From: Dacryopinax spathularia | Lineage: Eukaryota; Basidiomycota; Dacrymycetes; Dacrymycetales; Dacrymycetaceae | Direction of reading: 5' to 3' | DNA length: 64,000 nt | Assembly: GCA_037974965.1 (NCBI GenBank) | Contig: JBBPFI010000002.1 | Location: forward strand, 2,666,001 to 2,730,000 | Shown here: one piece after another, positions 1-11,502 of the stretch | Position numbering within the stretch: the first letter of the stretch is position 1 | Layout of the letters: the number at the start of each line of letters is the position of its first letter | Notes under the pieces: model-generated | Databases searched by the model: none | Seen by the model: the letters and a program-made list of their open reading frames with translations, nothing else | What the model was told of the DNA's origin: nothing | Made by a program: the position numbers and the translations under genes

Positions 1-183
1 CTTGGCGGATGGGTCGAGGTTGAAGATCTCACCGGAGATCTTGACCGGAGCAGACTCGGACTCCTGCTCGAAGGTGATCACGCCCTTGACGGGAGAGTCG
101 CCACGGAGGACAGCAACAGCCTAAACGCCGCAGTCAGCAGCTGCATGCACCCAGCCAGCTCAGTCGAAACCAACCTTGACCAT
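1..183 (-). CDS. SOD1: Cu/Zn superoxide dismutase, N-terminal part (runs off left edge)
   Basis: Dismutates superoxide to peroxide and oxygen in the cytosol and mitochondrial intermembrane space. Only the N-terminus is present. Exon 1 (about 175-183) encodes just MVK. A 54-base intron (121-174, GTTGGT to TTTAG) follows, then exon 2 continues off the edge. The spliced start reads [20 protein letters not shown], followed by a segment containing [12 protein letters not shown], the typical first strands of the eukaryotic Cu/Zn SOD beta barrel. Metal ligands lie outside the window. A three-codon first exon is why a plain ORF search misses the start. Identification is firm; completeness cannot be judged. 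Confidence 0.9.
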
Positions 184-781
184 GATGATAGATGTATGCG
201 GTTGAGTTAGTGGTGGTAGTGAACGGTGAGTAGCAGCAGCAAGTAACTGTAATGAGGTGGATGCGCTGGTCAGTCGCTCTCAGACCCATTCGAGTGGGTC
301 CATCATGCGCTCTTATATGTCATCCGTCGCTGGCTAAAATCCCGCAATGCGTGATCCCGCGGACTTGCGTCATCACCCGGCCCAATCATCGTGCGTCCCC
401 GTATGGGTCCATGGGCCAGCCCATTCCATTTCCGCCTCCACTGCTCCTGCCTCACGGTCGGAGCGTAAGCAGGTGTAGATTATCAGAGGTACATAGGCGC
501 AAGGTAGATGAATGACTACTACTGGTAACTACCCGAGGTACTTTGGCTTTGCTCGTAGGACGATGACGGCCGCAGGATGCTCCTCCGCGGTCAACGCCGC
601 GGATCTTCCGTTTAGCCGATGAGCTCGCTGTTCTGCGGCCGAAGTCCCTTGTTGGTGCTCTCTGGTCACCCAAAGGCAACCAAATGCTAAAGGGCTCCAA
701 CATCCATTGAGAGGGACGAAAGCCATGGTGTCCCAGTCGGTACTGGCAACATCTTGGATGCTGCTATCGGGTGAAGAGGAA
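184..781. other. Spacer between SOD1 and the 3' end of CHL1
   Basis: About 600 bases holding the SOD1 promoter and the CHL1 3' untranslated region. Several short open frames overlap here on both strands, but none shows a recognisable domain or a plausible splice pattern. Confidence 0.5.
311..320 (-). promoter_or_regulatory. Possible TATA element of SOD1
   Basis: On the minus strand this reads ACATATAAGA, about 130 bases upstream of the SOD1 start. Position and sequence fit a TATA element. No transcript data are available. Confidence 0.35.
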
Positions 782-3700
782 CTACCCCGTCCGTTTCGCC
801 CGATAAAACGCTCCAAGATGCTTGACGGCCACACCAAACGTGTCCGCGACCGTGAGCTCCTGGTCGATCCACCTGGGCAACTTCCTCCTAATCTGCGCCG
901 ACGCATACCGCTTGTCAAGCAAGACCAACGCTGCCCAGTCATTCTTGTGCCTGATCGCTCGTCCGATCGACTGGTTGACGGCTTTCATGCAGAGGTTCTC
1001 GTAGAGCTCTATGCCGGCATCTCGTCCTCCTCCCCCCGCGCCAGGTTGCGGGCGAGCAACCTCGCGGACGTACTTCATGCGCTCTTTGAGTTCTGCTGAA
1101 CCGAGGTTCGCATATGGCAGGCCGACTACGACGACAGCGCGAGCGAGGGAATCGGAGAAGTTGAGCCCTTCGGATAGCTTGGCGCCCACGACGGCGAACA
1201 ACAGCGCGCCGCCCTTCTTTTGTGAAGGGTACGCTGTATCACTGGAGGCCGGCTCGATAGCAGCTGCATAGTCTCGTAGGACCTCTTCGACGCTGCCGGT
1301 CTCTTGTGGTTCGTAGAAGAGCTGGAATGCTGTCAGTACGAGCGGACTCTGCGATGGGATGTCGACGCACCTTTTTCTTGGTCGCCATCTTAGCAAGCGT
1401 TCCGTCGCTCGACCACATTTCTTTGATCTGGTTCAAGAACCCATAGGAGGGCATGAAGACGACCATCCCATCCGGCACCAGGCTGAGCAGATTCAGGAGC
1501 GTCTGCCCAAGCTCTTCAGCCTGGATTATATCCTGCTCAGCGCGAGATGGCGTTGGGATGTGATGAGCGTACCATCGCCTTGTCTCCTCTTGAGTTGAAC
1601 TTGAAGGACAGCTCTCTGCCTTTTGGACCGGCGCAGAGGGCGACGGCGGTGAGGTTCTCTTTGGCGATGACATGTCCGCAGGAGAATGTCGCGAATCGGC
1701 TCTTCGTCAGCTGGGGGAAGAGCTGGGTTCTGAAATCGCTGATCTGTGCAACTGTCAGGACCATGAACCTTCCTGCATGTGTTGGACCCACCGGCTCCAT
1801 AGTTCCACCAGCGAGGACAACAGCTCTCGCCTCGTCAACTACTTCCTTGAAGTGACGTGATGGGTTCAGAAGCTGGTACCGAAGCGTGACAACCGTCTTG
1901 CCGTCCGTTGTTGACTTCGATATGTGTATCCGCCCGTCCTCGTCGTTGTTCATCAAGGCCAGCAGGAACGACTCCACCGCATGAAGAGGAGGATTGCCGG
2001 CTGGCTTCGATTTGGTACCTTTGCGATTGTTCTGCTTCTCGCCTCCTTCGACGAGCTTCTCGTTATATCCGCTGATCTAAAACCATTGTCAACAACGTGA
2101 CATCCGATAGAGCTATCAAGGCTCACTTTTCGTGCGATTTTGCTCTCCTTCAAGTACCGATCAATCTCCAACAGGTTGATCCCCTCGACCTTCTGGCCCA
2201 ACGCGCCGACAACCTCGGCGACGGTCATCATCGACTCGCCATTCCTGCTCTCTTCACTGCTCTGCCAATCAAGACAGAACTTGTCCAGCGCAGACAAGAA
2301 GGTGACAAGACGTTTCAGGTGCACCATATGTCGGGAGGCGAGCCGTTTTCGGAATTTTGTTACGTAGACTGCTAACTGTCCGAGACATGCTTGGAGAATT
2401 GTTGTTGACAAGGTTAAAGAATGGATGCCGAGCACAGTATCGATCAGATCTGGCTATGCGTCAGATGGTGGTCCATAGGATATCAACGGGACGGACTGTG
2501 AGCTTCGTCGATTACGACCACCTGGTCTTTCAGATTGATATCCAGCGCCTCTCTCGCCGATTTCTGCAGAAGCAGGTTGTATGGTAGCGTCACCAGCTGC
2601 AATACATTGTCAGTCAAGCTCATGTGCAGGATGCATGACGTACCTGGGATTGCTTGATTGCTTTTCGTGAACCGTAGTACGGACAGGTCTTTAGTTCCTC
2701 ACCCAATGTGACGAGATCTTCGATGTCTTTCGGCGCTGCCTGGCCAATGGATCAGCTTTGACAGCAGCGAGGATGATCTGCGAGCACGTACCAATACGTG
2801 ATCTCGGAAGTCTAGCATCTTTGATTCCTCGTCTTGACCTGGCAGAAATGGACATCCCTTGCCCTTCTTCTCTGTTGGGAGCTATCAGAATCTGTGGACA
2901 AAGATAGGATATATTGCATACCATTCAGCAAATCCCTGCACGCCTCGTCCAAATCACCGCCAACCTTCTTTCTCAGTTCGTGGTTGATACACAAGTTCTT
3001 TCGCGAACCAAGCGCGACGAAACGCGTTGTTTCGTACATCGAAGTCTTTCGGAGCTCTGATACGAGCTGAGAGAGCTGGGAATGCGTTCGCGATGCATAG
3101 AAGATCTTCGAGAAGGATTGTCAGAGGAGGATATGACGCGTATATGCAGTACGGACCTTCGTACAGTCGGGCTCCTCAATCTCCAGCTCAATATGACGGC
3201 GGCTCCTACCGGTGAGCCTATAATTGTAACAATAAGACTAGTGTGTCGCAAGATCGAAGGAGCGTACTTGTCTAGGAGCGCCTTCGTTTGAGGCAGCATA
3301 AAATCGTCGCTACCTCCAGCATTATCGTCCGGCAGAAACTCGTCATCGTCGACGTCAGCCGCTAGACTCTCTTCTATTTTCTGCATCCCCGAATGAGTAC
3401 GCGTATGCACCGATATTTCGAGGAGACGCACTCGTTTCTTCTTCGCCCTCTCAGCCTCGGCCTTCCGCAATCTCTCCTCTTTCTTCCTCGCCTCTTCAAG
3501 ACGAGCGACCATCTCTTCTTCTTTTGCCTCCAAAGCTTTCTTGTGACGAGCAACCGTTTGGTCGAGCACCCAAGCTGGTTCTGTTGGCGTGTCAGTAGAG
3601 TACTGATCCGGCCAACGACTACGCACCGTCATCCATCTTCAGCCCAGACCGGAACGCTGCGAGTTCTCCGTTCTTCGCCCGCTCCTTCTCGTCTTTCAGC

Positions 3701-3967
3701 CATGTCAAAGAACCGCAGAGGAGACTCAATGTTTTTCCCTGGAGTCCTTCATCGGTGACTGCAGTCCAACTGGATCAATGCATCACATACCGTTCCTGTG
3801 GGCGACTCAATAATCGCAACCCGTCTGCCTTCAATAGCAGCATACAAGTTCTTCATCAGATCCAGCTGAATCGGATATGGGTTATAGGGAAAGACGGGGA
3901 AAGAATTTGGTGTGGCCAGCACCAATTCATGCTGACCACCCTCAACATCGACGTCTACATCGCCCAT
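782..3967 (-). CDS. CHL1: ATP-dependent DNA helicase CHL1/DDX11 (iron-sulfur XPD family)
   Basis: A 5'-3' DNA helicase acting in sister-chromatid cohesion and fork repair in the nucleus. The ATG is at 3967; the in-frame TTG upstream was not used. Exon 1 (3791-3967) joins exon 2 (3627-3738) across a 52-base intron inside Walker A, giving [15 protein letters not shown]. Motif Ia reads [12 protein letters not shown]. The Fe-S domain is visible as NLCIN, EACRD, a GCPF segment and TCPYYGSR. The DEAH box VVVIDEAH lies near 2500-2520. Motif VI reads [17 protein letters not shown] near 900-980. About a dozen or more short exons are needed. The last exon ends RAKRTG then TAG. A charged Lys/Glu-rich insert follows the first motif, as in other CHL1 proteins. 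Family assignment is firm; a few internal splice sites remain unassigned. Confidence 0.93.
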
Positions 3968-4642
3968 TAATATGGGCTCTGTATGCAATGAAGCGACGCG
4001 ATGTTCCCGGCGACGCGCTCTTCATGGAAGGGGACGCGGTCACGTGAGTGACTTCTGGGTCCATGCGGCACGTATTCAGGTCTAGGCCTATGGCTTACTT
4101 CACCGAGTACGAGTACTTGAGGTAGCTGTTCTACAACAAGTGGTCGGTCTGCCACACCACGCAGTTACCTACTTAACGGCTGCGATATGGAAGGTATTGA
4201 AAGGTACCATGCGAGGTGGAAATCACAGTTCAGTGCTACACTAGCCATGCAATCGAGTGATTTCAGGCCGTGAACTGATCGGAAGGTATGCATTGGCTGA
4301 CGCGATATTGGGGCAAGGTTAGGAACGTTATGGGATAGTGCTAGCAAGACCATCAGTGGCAGTCATAGCTAGACGCTGTCCTCAGTTCGACGTTCTGCAC
4401 TTGGCAGTTGCCAGACCGCCCACTTGAGCCAGTTGCAGCTGGTATCCGGGTTAGTCACTGCGTTCAGGGGTCCGTAGAAGACCTGAAGTGTACGCATGTG
4501 AGGGTGGAGTACGCGGACGTACGAACTGTCACAGCCACAGAGGACTTAGCGCGGAGTCCTTGTATCTCCGGACAGGAGAAACTCTCACAGGTAGGAGGAC
4601 TTGTTTTTATTAGAACTACAATTTTTTGGGGGTATTCACGGC

Positions 4643-4670
4643 AGGTGTTGTACAAGGAGGTACAACACCT
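4643..4670. repeat. Perfect 11-bp inverted repeat with 6-bp spacer
   Basis: Left arm AGGTGTTGTAC (4643-4653) and right arm GTACAACACCT (4660-4670) are exact reverse complements around AAGGAG. First of three hairpins in a row. Confidence 0.9.
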
Positions 4671-4693
4671 TCTAATTAATGAGATACATTCAT

Positions 4694-4719
4694 TTTCTTA
4701 TATTTGACCAAATAAGAAA
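4694..4719. repeat. Perfect 8-bp inverted repeat
   Basis: TTTCTTAT (4694-4701) pairs with ATAAGAAA (4712-4719) across a 10-base loop. Second hairpin of the cluster. Confidence 0.8.
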
Positions 4720-4723
4720 GACT

Positions 4724-4777
4724 TTCGCACGGGTGTAGAGACCCTACACCCATCCCTGTGGCTGTGCCAAGTGCGAA
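4724..4777. repeat. Nested hairpin
   Basis: Outer arms TTCGCAC (4724-4730) and GTGCGAA (4771-4777) enclose inner arms GGGTGTAG (4731-4738) and CTACACCC (4744-4751). Inner and outer left arms abut directly, so a continuous 15-bp left side folds into two stems. Third member of the cluster. Confidence 0.8.
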
Positions 4778-4785
4778 GCCTTTAA

Positions 4786-4950
4786 CGAAGACTTCACCCC
4801 TGCTGCCTCTCTCTCTGCCAACCACCACCTCTCCTTCCCTCTCGCCCTCCGCTTCGCCCTCTTCCCCTCTTTCTCCCTCTCCCTCCCCTTCACCATCCCC
4901 CTGCCCCCATCCCTTCCTCCCGCCCCCCCTACTCTAATTTCCTGTTCCTG
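4786..4950 (+). repeat. Pyrimidine-rich low-complexity tract
   Basis: The plus strand is made almost wholly of C and T for about 165 bases, with short CTCTCTC and CCCCC runs. The cause is unknown; such tracts occur in fungal promoters and 5' untranslated regions. Confidence 0.7.
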
Positions 4951-5139
4951 CGCACCCTACCAGCAGATCTCGCCTTTGCAGGCTGAAGAGCGAAGCGGTT
5001 CATTTCTGTTGTTGTTTGTTAGTAAGCCGTGCATATATGCGCATAACTAAGTACTTACTTCTCTTGTAGTCCGCGCATAGTTTTTCTAAGCGGCATTAAG
5101 CTGGTCTTATGGGTCTTTTGAAGCGGGGGTTGAAGGCAT

Positions 5140-5160
5140 GGGGGGGGGGGGGGGGGGGGG
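5140..5160 (+). repeat. Homopolymer of 21 G
   Basis: An uninterrupted G run. It is the longest homopolymer I noticed in the window, and its exact length could be an assembly artefact. Confidence 0.85.
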
Positions 5161-5485
5161 CAGGCTTAAGCCGGCGTGGGGAAAGAGCAGGGCAGACGTA
5201 AGTATATGCGCTATAGTATGTATGCAGTTACTGTAGGAATAGTAATATGATTATGTTTGCTCCCAAATAACCCCGCGCAAAGTCATGCATGGGCGCATGT
5301 GTGATGTTTTATGTCTTGCTCATGCAAGTAGATATAAAAAAATACAGCTTGACTATATACAAGAACTAATTCTATCTACCAGTATCTAAACTACCAGAAA
5401 AAACACCCCAGGCCAGAATGGGGTGAGTATCCGGGCCTGGAGAGAATGTCCTCGTATGCGACCTACAGTCACGTGCGGGGACTTA

Positions 5486-5512
5486 TTGTAGGCGGGGTAC
5501 ACACGCCTACAA
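5486..5512. repeat. Perfect 9-bp inverted repeat upstream of DDB1
   Basis: TTGTAGGCG (5486-5494) and CGCCTACAA (5504-5512) are exact reverse complements with a 9-base spacer, about 190 bases before the DDB1 start. Confidence 0.85.
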
Positions 5513-5702
5513 AGCCCTGGGGATAGGGACCCCTGAACGCGGTGAGTGGAGGCGTCCGCACATTCATTCCGCCGTAAGCGCCACAGATCTGGGGCGGCGC
5601 GCGACCGAGCCCTTATAGAACGCTGGCCACAACCTCAATCTGTACACATCCATAACCTAGACCAGCCTGTTCACCTTCGAAACCTCTGGTTGACCGGCCA
5701 AT

Positions 5703-8700
5703 ATGCGTTACGTCGTAACGCATCATCAGCCGACAGCGGCGGTCGACTCGATCCGAGGCGAGTTCACCCAGTCAGGCACCGTATCGCTCGCGGTGGCGAA
5801 GGTCAACCGTGTCGAGCTGTATGACCTGACCGCGGAAGGGTTGAAGAGGTTATGCGATCTGGAGATATGGGGCACGATAACCAACATTACCGAGATCAAG
5901 CGGGAGGTGGGTATAGCGATCGTCTGTAATGAACATCATCATATTGACCAAAACCTAGAACAAGCCCTCGTTCATCCTTGTCACTACCGATCATCCCGAC
6001 CCATATCTGCTGTCTCTCGCATATCGTGCCTCACCGAGCCCGCATTTTGAAGTAGTCCATTCTACCTCACTCAAGGCTCGGACTGGCAGGATAGCTGAAT
6101 ACTGTCAATGCTCGATCGTGCACCCGACTGGCCGCATCGCCGTCACGTCCGCCTATACTGGGAGCTTGAAGGTCACGGTCTTCAGCGAAGATGGTAAAGG
6201 CAAGGATATCGACATTCGGTAAGCAACGCGCTCTGGAGTCCTTGCATATCATCTCATGACACTCTAGGATACGCGAACAAAACTTGCTATCTTTCGCTTT
6301 TCTTCCCTTATCATCGCCTTCCGCCCCACCTACTCTCGCCTTACTGCATATCGACCACAACGGCCTCCGGCACTTGCTCACTCGCTCACTCACGCACGTG
6401 CCCGAAGCCGGATCGAACAAATCCATATCATCTATCGACATCTCCGAGCCAACGACGCATATACCCGACGTAACGATAAAAGAGGAAGACGAGTGGGAAG
6501 CAACCACCGTCATTCCCTGCCCAGCGACCAGACCTGGTGGGAAGGCTGGTGTGCTCGTATTGGGCGAGGGACAGGCGAGGTGGTATGGTATTAAGGAGGA
6601 TGTTGCCGATCCGAAGGGGAAGAGACGGAGTAGTAGCAGTGCGAGCAGTCCAACGCATGAGAGGAACAAGGGGAAGGGCAGAGCTCGCCAGGAGGAGTGC
6701 AAGGTCGGGTTACCTTGGGGAAGGATCGCTGCGTGAGTGCTAGTATTGCATTAGGACAAGATCCTGCTGACCTTGTGGGTAGAACTTGTGCTGTCGATGC
6801 CGAGAGAATATTGTATGGAGACGAGTACGGCAAGTTGTACATACTTGCAATGTACAGGCGGCAACCCGATGGCCCCGTTACTTCTATGCAAAGAGAGGCT
6901 CTGGGAGAGGTACCTGTCAGCCCTCCCACCCGGAGCTGCTTACTGATATCATGTATAGGTTTCCTCGCCGAGCAGTATTACCCATCTCACGTCCTCCTAC
7001 TTCTACATCGCCTCCAAATCTGGCGATTCGCAACTCATTACCCTCCTCACATCGCCCAACTCCTCCACCTGCGGCTCATCATACGTCTCCGTACTGGACA
7101 CGCATACAAATATCGGGCCCATATCCGATTTTGTCGTTACGGATCCGGAAAGGATCGGACAGCAGCAAATCGTCACTGCCTCTGGCAAGATGAACACTGG
7201 CAGTCTGAGGGTCGTAAGGAGTGGAGTAGCATTTGAGGAGTTGGGGATAGTGGAGAACGTCATGAACACAAGATCGATATATCCTTTGCGGCCGAATTAC
7301 GATGCTGAGTACGAAGATGATCTCTGTTCAGTCCCTAGCAGCCAGCTGACATCGGTATCCAGACAAGATCTATATCTCCTCGTCAGTTCAGTACAGAGCA
7401 CAACCCTCTACTCAATGAGCGGCGACGAGGCATCTCCGCAATTTGAGGAAATGGCGCCGTCAGAAACGCCCGGTGTGGTTCGAGGCGCGCCGACACTAGC
7501 AGCTGGGAACATAAAGTCGGACGACATCATCGTGCAAGTGACGGGCAAGACGGTTGTCGCGGTCGATCTTATAACCTGGGAGCGGAAATACTCGTGGGAA
7601 CCACATGCGGAGATTGTTTGTGCGGCTGTAAATGGAGAGCGGGTAGTGGTGGGCCTGACAGGCGGCTATATGGTGCACTTATTACCGGACCTGGACAAGT
7701 TCATAGTGGTCAAGTGAGTCCATTTGGTCAACTACCGAGAACACGTGTCTGACTGCATAACAGTGACTGGAGAGCACCACCCAGCTGGGGTCTGACCGAA
7801 GTCTCCTGCATCGCCCTGGACCCAACTCTATCAGACGAGCTCGGAAGCTACGCCGCCGTCGGATTCTGGGGCACAAACCAGGTCAAGATCTTCTATCTCG
7901 GCGACGCGGACCACAGGCTTGAGGAGATGAAGATGGCCGAACCCATAGCGCCAGAAGACCATCTGCCAGTATCAACGATCATGACGACCTTCGGCGCTAA
8001 CAACCGGCCACATCTACTTGTTGGGCTGGGGAATGGGACAGTCTCGAGCTATGCGCTGAAACCTGAGGCGATCCTTGGAGAGCCGGCGGTCCGAGCTACG
8101 GAGAAGAAGACGTTCAGTTTGGGTACGAAGCCTGTGATGTTGAGTGCTTGTAAGGATTTGGTGAAGGAGGCTAGCGTTTTCGCTTGTGGAGATCGGCCGG
8201 CGCTTCTTTTCCTGAAGAATGACCGCTTAACTGCTTCCCCCATCAAGCTTCGGGCAAGTCGACCACTGGTACCATGCAATCGTCTTGCTGACTTACCGTG
8301 TTCTAGGATATTCACGCCGGCTCCGTCCTTCACAGCGCCGAATTCCCCTCCTCTTTCATCTTTGCCTCATCATCAAACCTCTTAGTTGGGCGCATACAAG
8401 AGGCGCAGAAGATCGATGTCCGAACCGTACGTTCCAGCATCTTGCATGTTGAATATCTCGCTTACGCCTGCATGTAGATTCCCCTCGGTCTGGACACTCC
8501 CATCCGCCTTAGTTACCACAAAGGTTTGCGAGCATACGGTGTCGTCTGCCAACGAAAAGAGCTTAACCGGGAAACGGATCGGGAAACATACAGCTCGAGC
8601 TTCAAGCTCTTCGATGATGTCACCTTCGAGCGTACGTTCTCCCGTAATCATTCATTGTCACAACCTGACGCTGTGGATAGATATCAACAACTTCACTGCC

Positions 8701-9819
8701 CGCCCTGATGAGCAAATGATGTGCGTGACGACCATACCCGACTCGACCGGCGAGGAAGAGGCCGACTTCTTCGTCGTTGGGACATATGAGAGCAACGGCG
8801 CGGAGGAGGACGTGACAAAGGGCCGGATATTGATCTTCGAGGAGGTACTGAATCGCAAGCTCAAGTTGGTCGTGTCGCATGAAGTGGGAGGCTGCGTGTA
8901 TGCTGTTACGCATGTCGGCGCCAACCTGGCTGCTGCTATCAACGGCACTGTGAGTCGCGTACTTTCCGCATTTGGTGCCGTGCTGACCAGAGCATAGGTG
9001 CAAGTATTCTCCATCCAGCGAGATTACGACGACATCAAGCTGGAGCCAGTGGCCAAATGGACCTCCGCCTACGTCGCCTCCTCCCTCACCTCGCGGGGCA
9101 ACACCCTCCTAGTAGGCGACGCGATGCGCGCCGTCTGCGTGCTCAAATGGACCGGCCTCAAGCTCGAAACGATGTACCACGACTACTCGAGCCTGTGGAT
9201 CCAGACGGTCGAGTCGATCGACAACAACACCAACGGCGACGGTCATGGCGAGATGGGGATAATCGGTTCGGAGCTGAACAACAACATCGTTACTTGGCGG
9301 CAAGAGGGCAAGCTAGAGCGGGACGGGATGTGGTATTTCGGCGAAGGGATCAATCGGTTCCGGAAGGGCAGTTTGGGCGCTGCCACGGCCGCGGGAGGAG
9401 GAGGGAACCTGGTGTTCGCGACGAACACGGGGAGGATCGGGATTGTCGCTACGCTGGATGATGACCTCTCGCTCAAGCTGTCGAATCTGCAGAGGAATAT
9501 AGGGTCGGTTATCCAAGGTCCGGGGAAGATCGAGCATGCCAAGTACGTCCCGTGCCACCCTTCTAGCTCGCCGATTCGCTGATTACATCTGCACAGACGT
9601 CGCACACCGCAAGCCACTCCAGGCCTACCATCCGTATTGACCCAGAGCAACCAAGCGATCGGATTCATCGACGGCGACTTAGTCGAGCAGTTCTTGTATC
9701 TCGACCCTCAGTCTGCCGAAGTGCGCCGGATATTAGAGGGGAAGAACCAGTACGAGAAACTCGATTCGGGGTATGGGGAGGTGATCCAGATGCTGGAAGA
9801 GCTGCAGCGGCTACACTGA
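5703..9819 (+). CDS. DDB1: DNA damage-binding protein 1 (CUL4 adaptor, WD-propeller scaffold)
   Basis: Links substrate receptors to the CUL4-RING ubiquitin ligase and acts in UV damage recognition. The start MRYVVTHHQPTAAV matches the conserved DDB1 opening YVVTAQKPTAV. Exon 1 (5703-5906) is followed by exons at 5965-6218, 6268-6732, 6783-6909 and 6959 onward. Propeller B is recognisable by IGPISDFVVTDPERIGQQ, VTASGKMNTGSLRVVRSG and the following PLRPN. A later stretch reads STIMTTFGANNRPHLLVGLG, then FACGDRPALLFLKN. The C-terminus VIQMLEELQRLH matches the family ending EELTRIH. At roughly 1,100-1,150 residues after splicing it has the usual DDB1 length. One intron (7309-7362) is 54 bases with no stop, so splicing there decides between two in-frame forms. 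Confidence 0.95.
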
Positions 9820-10212
9820 GCACTGAGACCAGCTTCCAGTACAGTGTGTAGAGGGTGGATGTAGAGTATTAGCAGGGATGTAAAATAGTCGAGGAACATT
9901 TGTACCTATCTTTCCCAATCAATCAATTTGCGATGCTTGTGTTGAGTGTGGGTGGGCGTGTAATTGATGAAAGTGAGAATGGAGCAGAAGATGTTGGAAT
10001 GCAAAACAAACCAAACACGTGCCCTCACAATCCGCGCGCGGGCCGCGTCTTTGTGCGGCTGTTGGACGGTTGCCGTACACCCTCAGCTCATTGTTACATT
10101 CCAACGCGACCACTTCCCACTGTTACAACATCTTTGCCAATATAAAGCTGGCATAGATATCTCAGCTGTGATACCCATCTAGGACATCTCGTCAGCACAG
10201 TGGGTTGGAAGC
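9820..10212. other. Spacer downstream of DDB1
   Basis: 393 bases with the DDB1 3' end and the promoter of the next gene on the same strand. Nothing else seen. Confidence 0.5.
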
Positions 10213-11430
10213 ATGAAACGACGCTCCCAAACCCAAACGAAGGCCACACCGTCCCAACCTCCCCGAGCATCACGCAACTCTTTCATACCCACCTCTACGC
10301 CCGCCCACAGCCGCTCGCGCTCCGTCTCCAACACGCTCTCCACGCCCGCACCACCACTGCCTCTCCCGCTCAACAAGTCGACCGCTTCCTCCACCACTTC
10401 TTCGGTGTCCACCACTACGAGACGAAACAAGCTCTCCGATTCTACGAACCTCCTTCGCACTGCTCTCCCTGAAGAGCTGCTCGGCGTAGTAGAAGATGAA
10501 GTTGACTGGAAATCCAAGTTCGCGCAGCTCGAAGCCGAAAACGCAAAACTCCGTTCCCTGGAATCCGAAGTCCTCAAGCTCCGTCCTCTCGAGGCCGAGC
10601 ACGCCAAGCTCCGCACCCAGCTCGCTTCTCTCTCCCAGCGGCCCACAAAGGCCGCCTTCGAAGAACTGCAAAAAGACTACTCTGTGCTCGAAGGGATCCT
10701 CGAAGGCACCCAGCGCGAGAATGCGCTCGCGGAGGAGCAGATCAAGTTCCTCAAAGAGCGCCAACGGAAGCTAGAGGAGGCGCTGGAGAAGTTCGTAGGG
10801 CCGAGCTGGGCGGAGATGACGGATATACCGCCGATTAGTATGGGCCCCGCGAGTAGGAGGCAGAGTAAGCTGTATGCCGGAGAGAGCGGGGCGCCGGTGG
10901 TGCTGCCCACGTTGGTGGAGACGAGCTTTGCTACCCCTGCACCCACAACTGCAACTGCACATGAAGCTGCCCCGTTGCAGGACACGACGGACACGACGGA
11001 CACGACGACGAGTCAAGATGATATCGATATGGACTCGAAGTCGCAGTCCGTCACACCGGTCGTGAACCGGTTCGGGAAGAGCGTGGGGATGAACGGACCG
11101 GACGGGGCCAACATCTCCCATATCCTGGACATGTACAAGTCCTCTATGACCTCCGCATTCGCGCAGCCCGACACCAGTGCTTCCCGCCCTGAGTCCCGCG
11201 CCTCCGCCCACTCCCTGTCGGCGAGCATGCTCTCCCATCCCGCCCACCGAGACGCTGCAAGGCCAGGAAGACTGGAAGACCAACCCGCTTTCCAAGCTAT
11301 TGACCGCCGTGTTCGGGCACTGGAGACGATCGTTCAGAAGTTTATTGTCCGCAATGTCCCGGAGCACGTGGGGGAACTGTCGATGGTTAGGGACGATTTG
11401 GAGGTTGAGGCGTTGATGGGGGATCTGTGA
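10213..11430 (+). CDS. Coiled-coil protein of unknown function
   Basis: A single-exon gene of 405 residues that I do not recognise. Residues 1-90 are Ser/Thr/Pro-rich and basic (KRRSQTQTKATPSQPP), probably disordered. Residues about 95-200 form a strong coiled coil with repeated motifs EAENAKLRSLESE, LEAEHAKLRTQ and KFLKERQRKLEEALEKF. Residues 255-275 hold a short DTTDTTDTTT repeat. A second predicted helical segment near the end (AIDRRVRALETIVQKFIV, about 360-380) could mediate assembly. There are no membrane segments or catalytic motifs. The layout resembles kinetochore, spindle or chromatin-bridging coiled-coil proteins, but sequence alone does not show which. It is convergent with SHE9. 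Confidence 0.85.
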   Translation: MKRRSQTQTKATPSQPPRASRNSFIPTSTPAHSRSRSVSNTLSTPAPPLPLPLNKSTASSTTSSVSTTTRRNKLSDSTNLLRTALPEELLGVVEDEVDWKSKFAQLEAENAKLRSLESEVLKLRPLEAEHAKLRTQLASLSQRPTKAAFEELQKDYSVLEGILEGTQRENALAEEQIKFLKERQRKLEEALEKFVGPSWAEMTDIPPISMGPASRRQSKLYAGESGAPVVLPTLVETSFATPAPTTATAHEAAPLQDTTDTTDTTTSQDDIDMDSKSQSVTPVVNRFGKSVGMNGPDGANISHILDMYKSSMTSAFAQPDTSASRPESRASAHSLSASMLSHPAHRDAARPGRLEDQPAFQAIDRRVRALETIVQKFIVRNVPEHVGELSMVRDDLEVEALMGDL

Positions 11431-11454
11431 GCGTCGGGCGTTGGCTGGATGGGG

Positions 11455-11502
11455 GAAGAGGTGGTGGTGGTGGCGGCGGTGGTTGGTGGTGGTGGTGAGG
11501 TT
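11455..11502 (+). repeat. GGT-type triplet repeat
   Basis: Imperfect (GGT)n microsatellite just after the stop of the coiled-coil gene, in its probable 3' untranslated region. Confidence 0.7.

Larger units (their letters stand above)
3968..5702. other. Gene-free region with hairpins, pyrimidine tract and poly-G
   Basis: This 1.7 kb divergent space lies between CHL1 and DDB1. No open frame resembles a protein. It contains three consecutive inverted repeats (4643-4777), a long pyrimidine-rich stretch (about 4786-4950), the palindrome GCATATATGC at 5031-5040, a run of 21 G (5140-5160), and a further inverted repeat at 5486-5512. The stretch around 4590-4720 and 5180-5400 is noticeably more A+T rich than the genes either side. 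It may include both promoters and remnants of inserted DNA, but no transposon family could be recognised. Confidence 0.6.

Noticed and set aside
4000-5700. A decayed mobile element
   Set aside because: Hairpins and homopolymers are present, but no transposase, integrase or polymerase fragment, no target-site duplication and no paired termini could be recognised.
10213-11430. Naming the coiled-coil protein as a kinetochore or shugoshin component
   Set aside because: Only generic coiled-coil features are visible; no family-specific motif supports a name.
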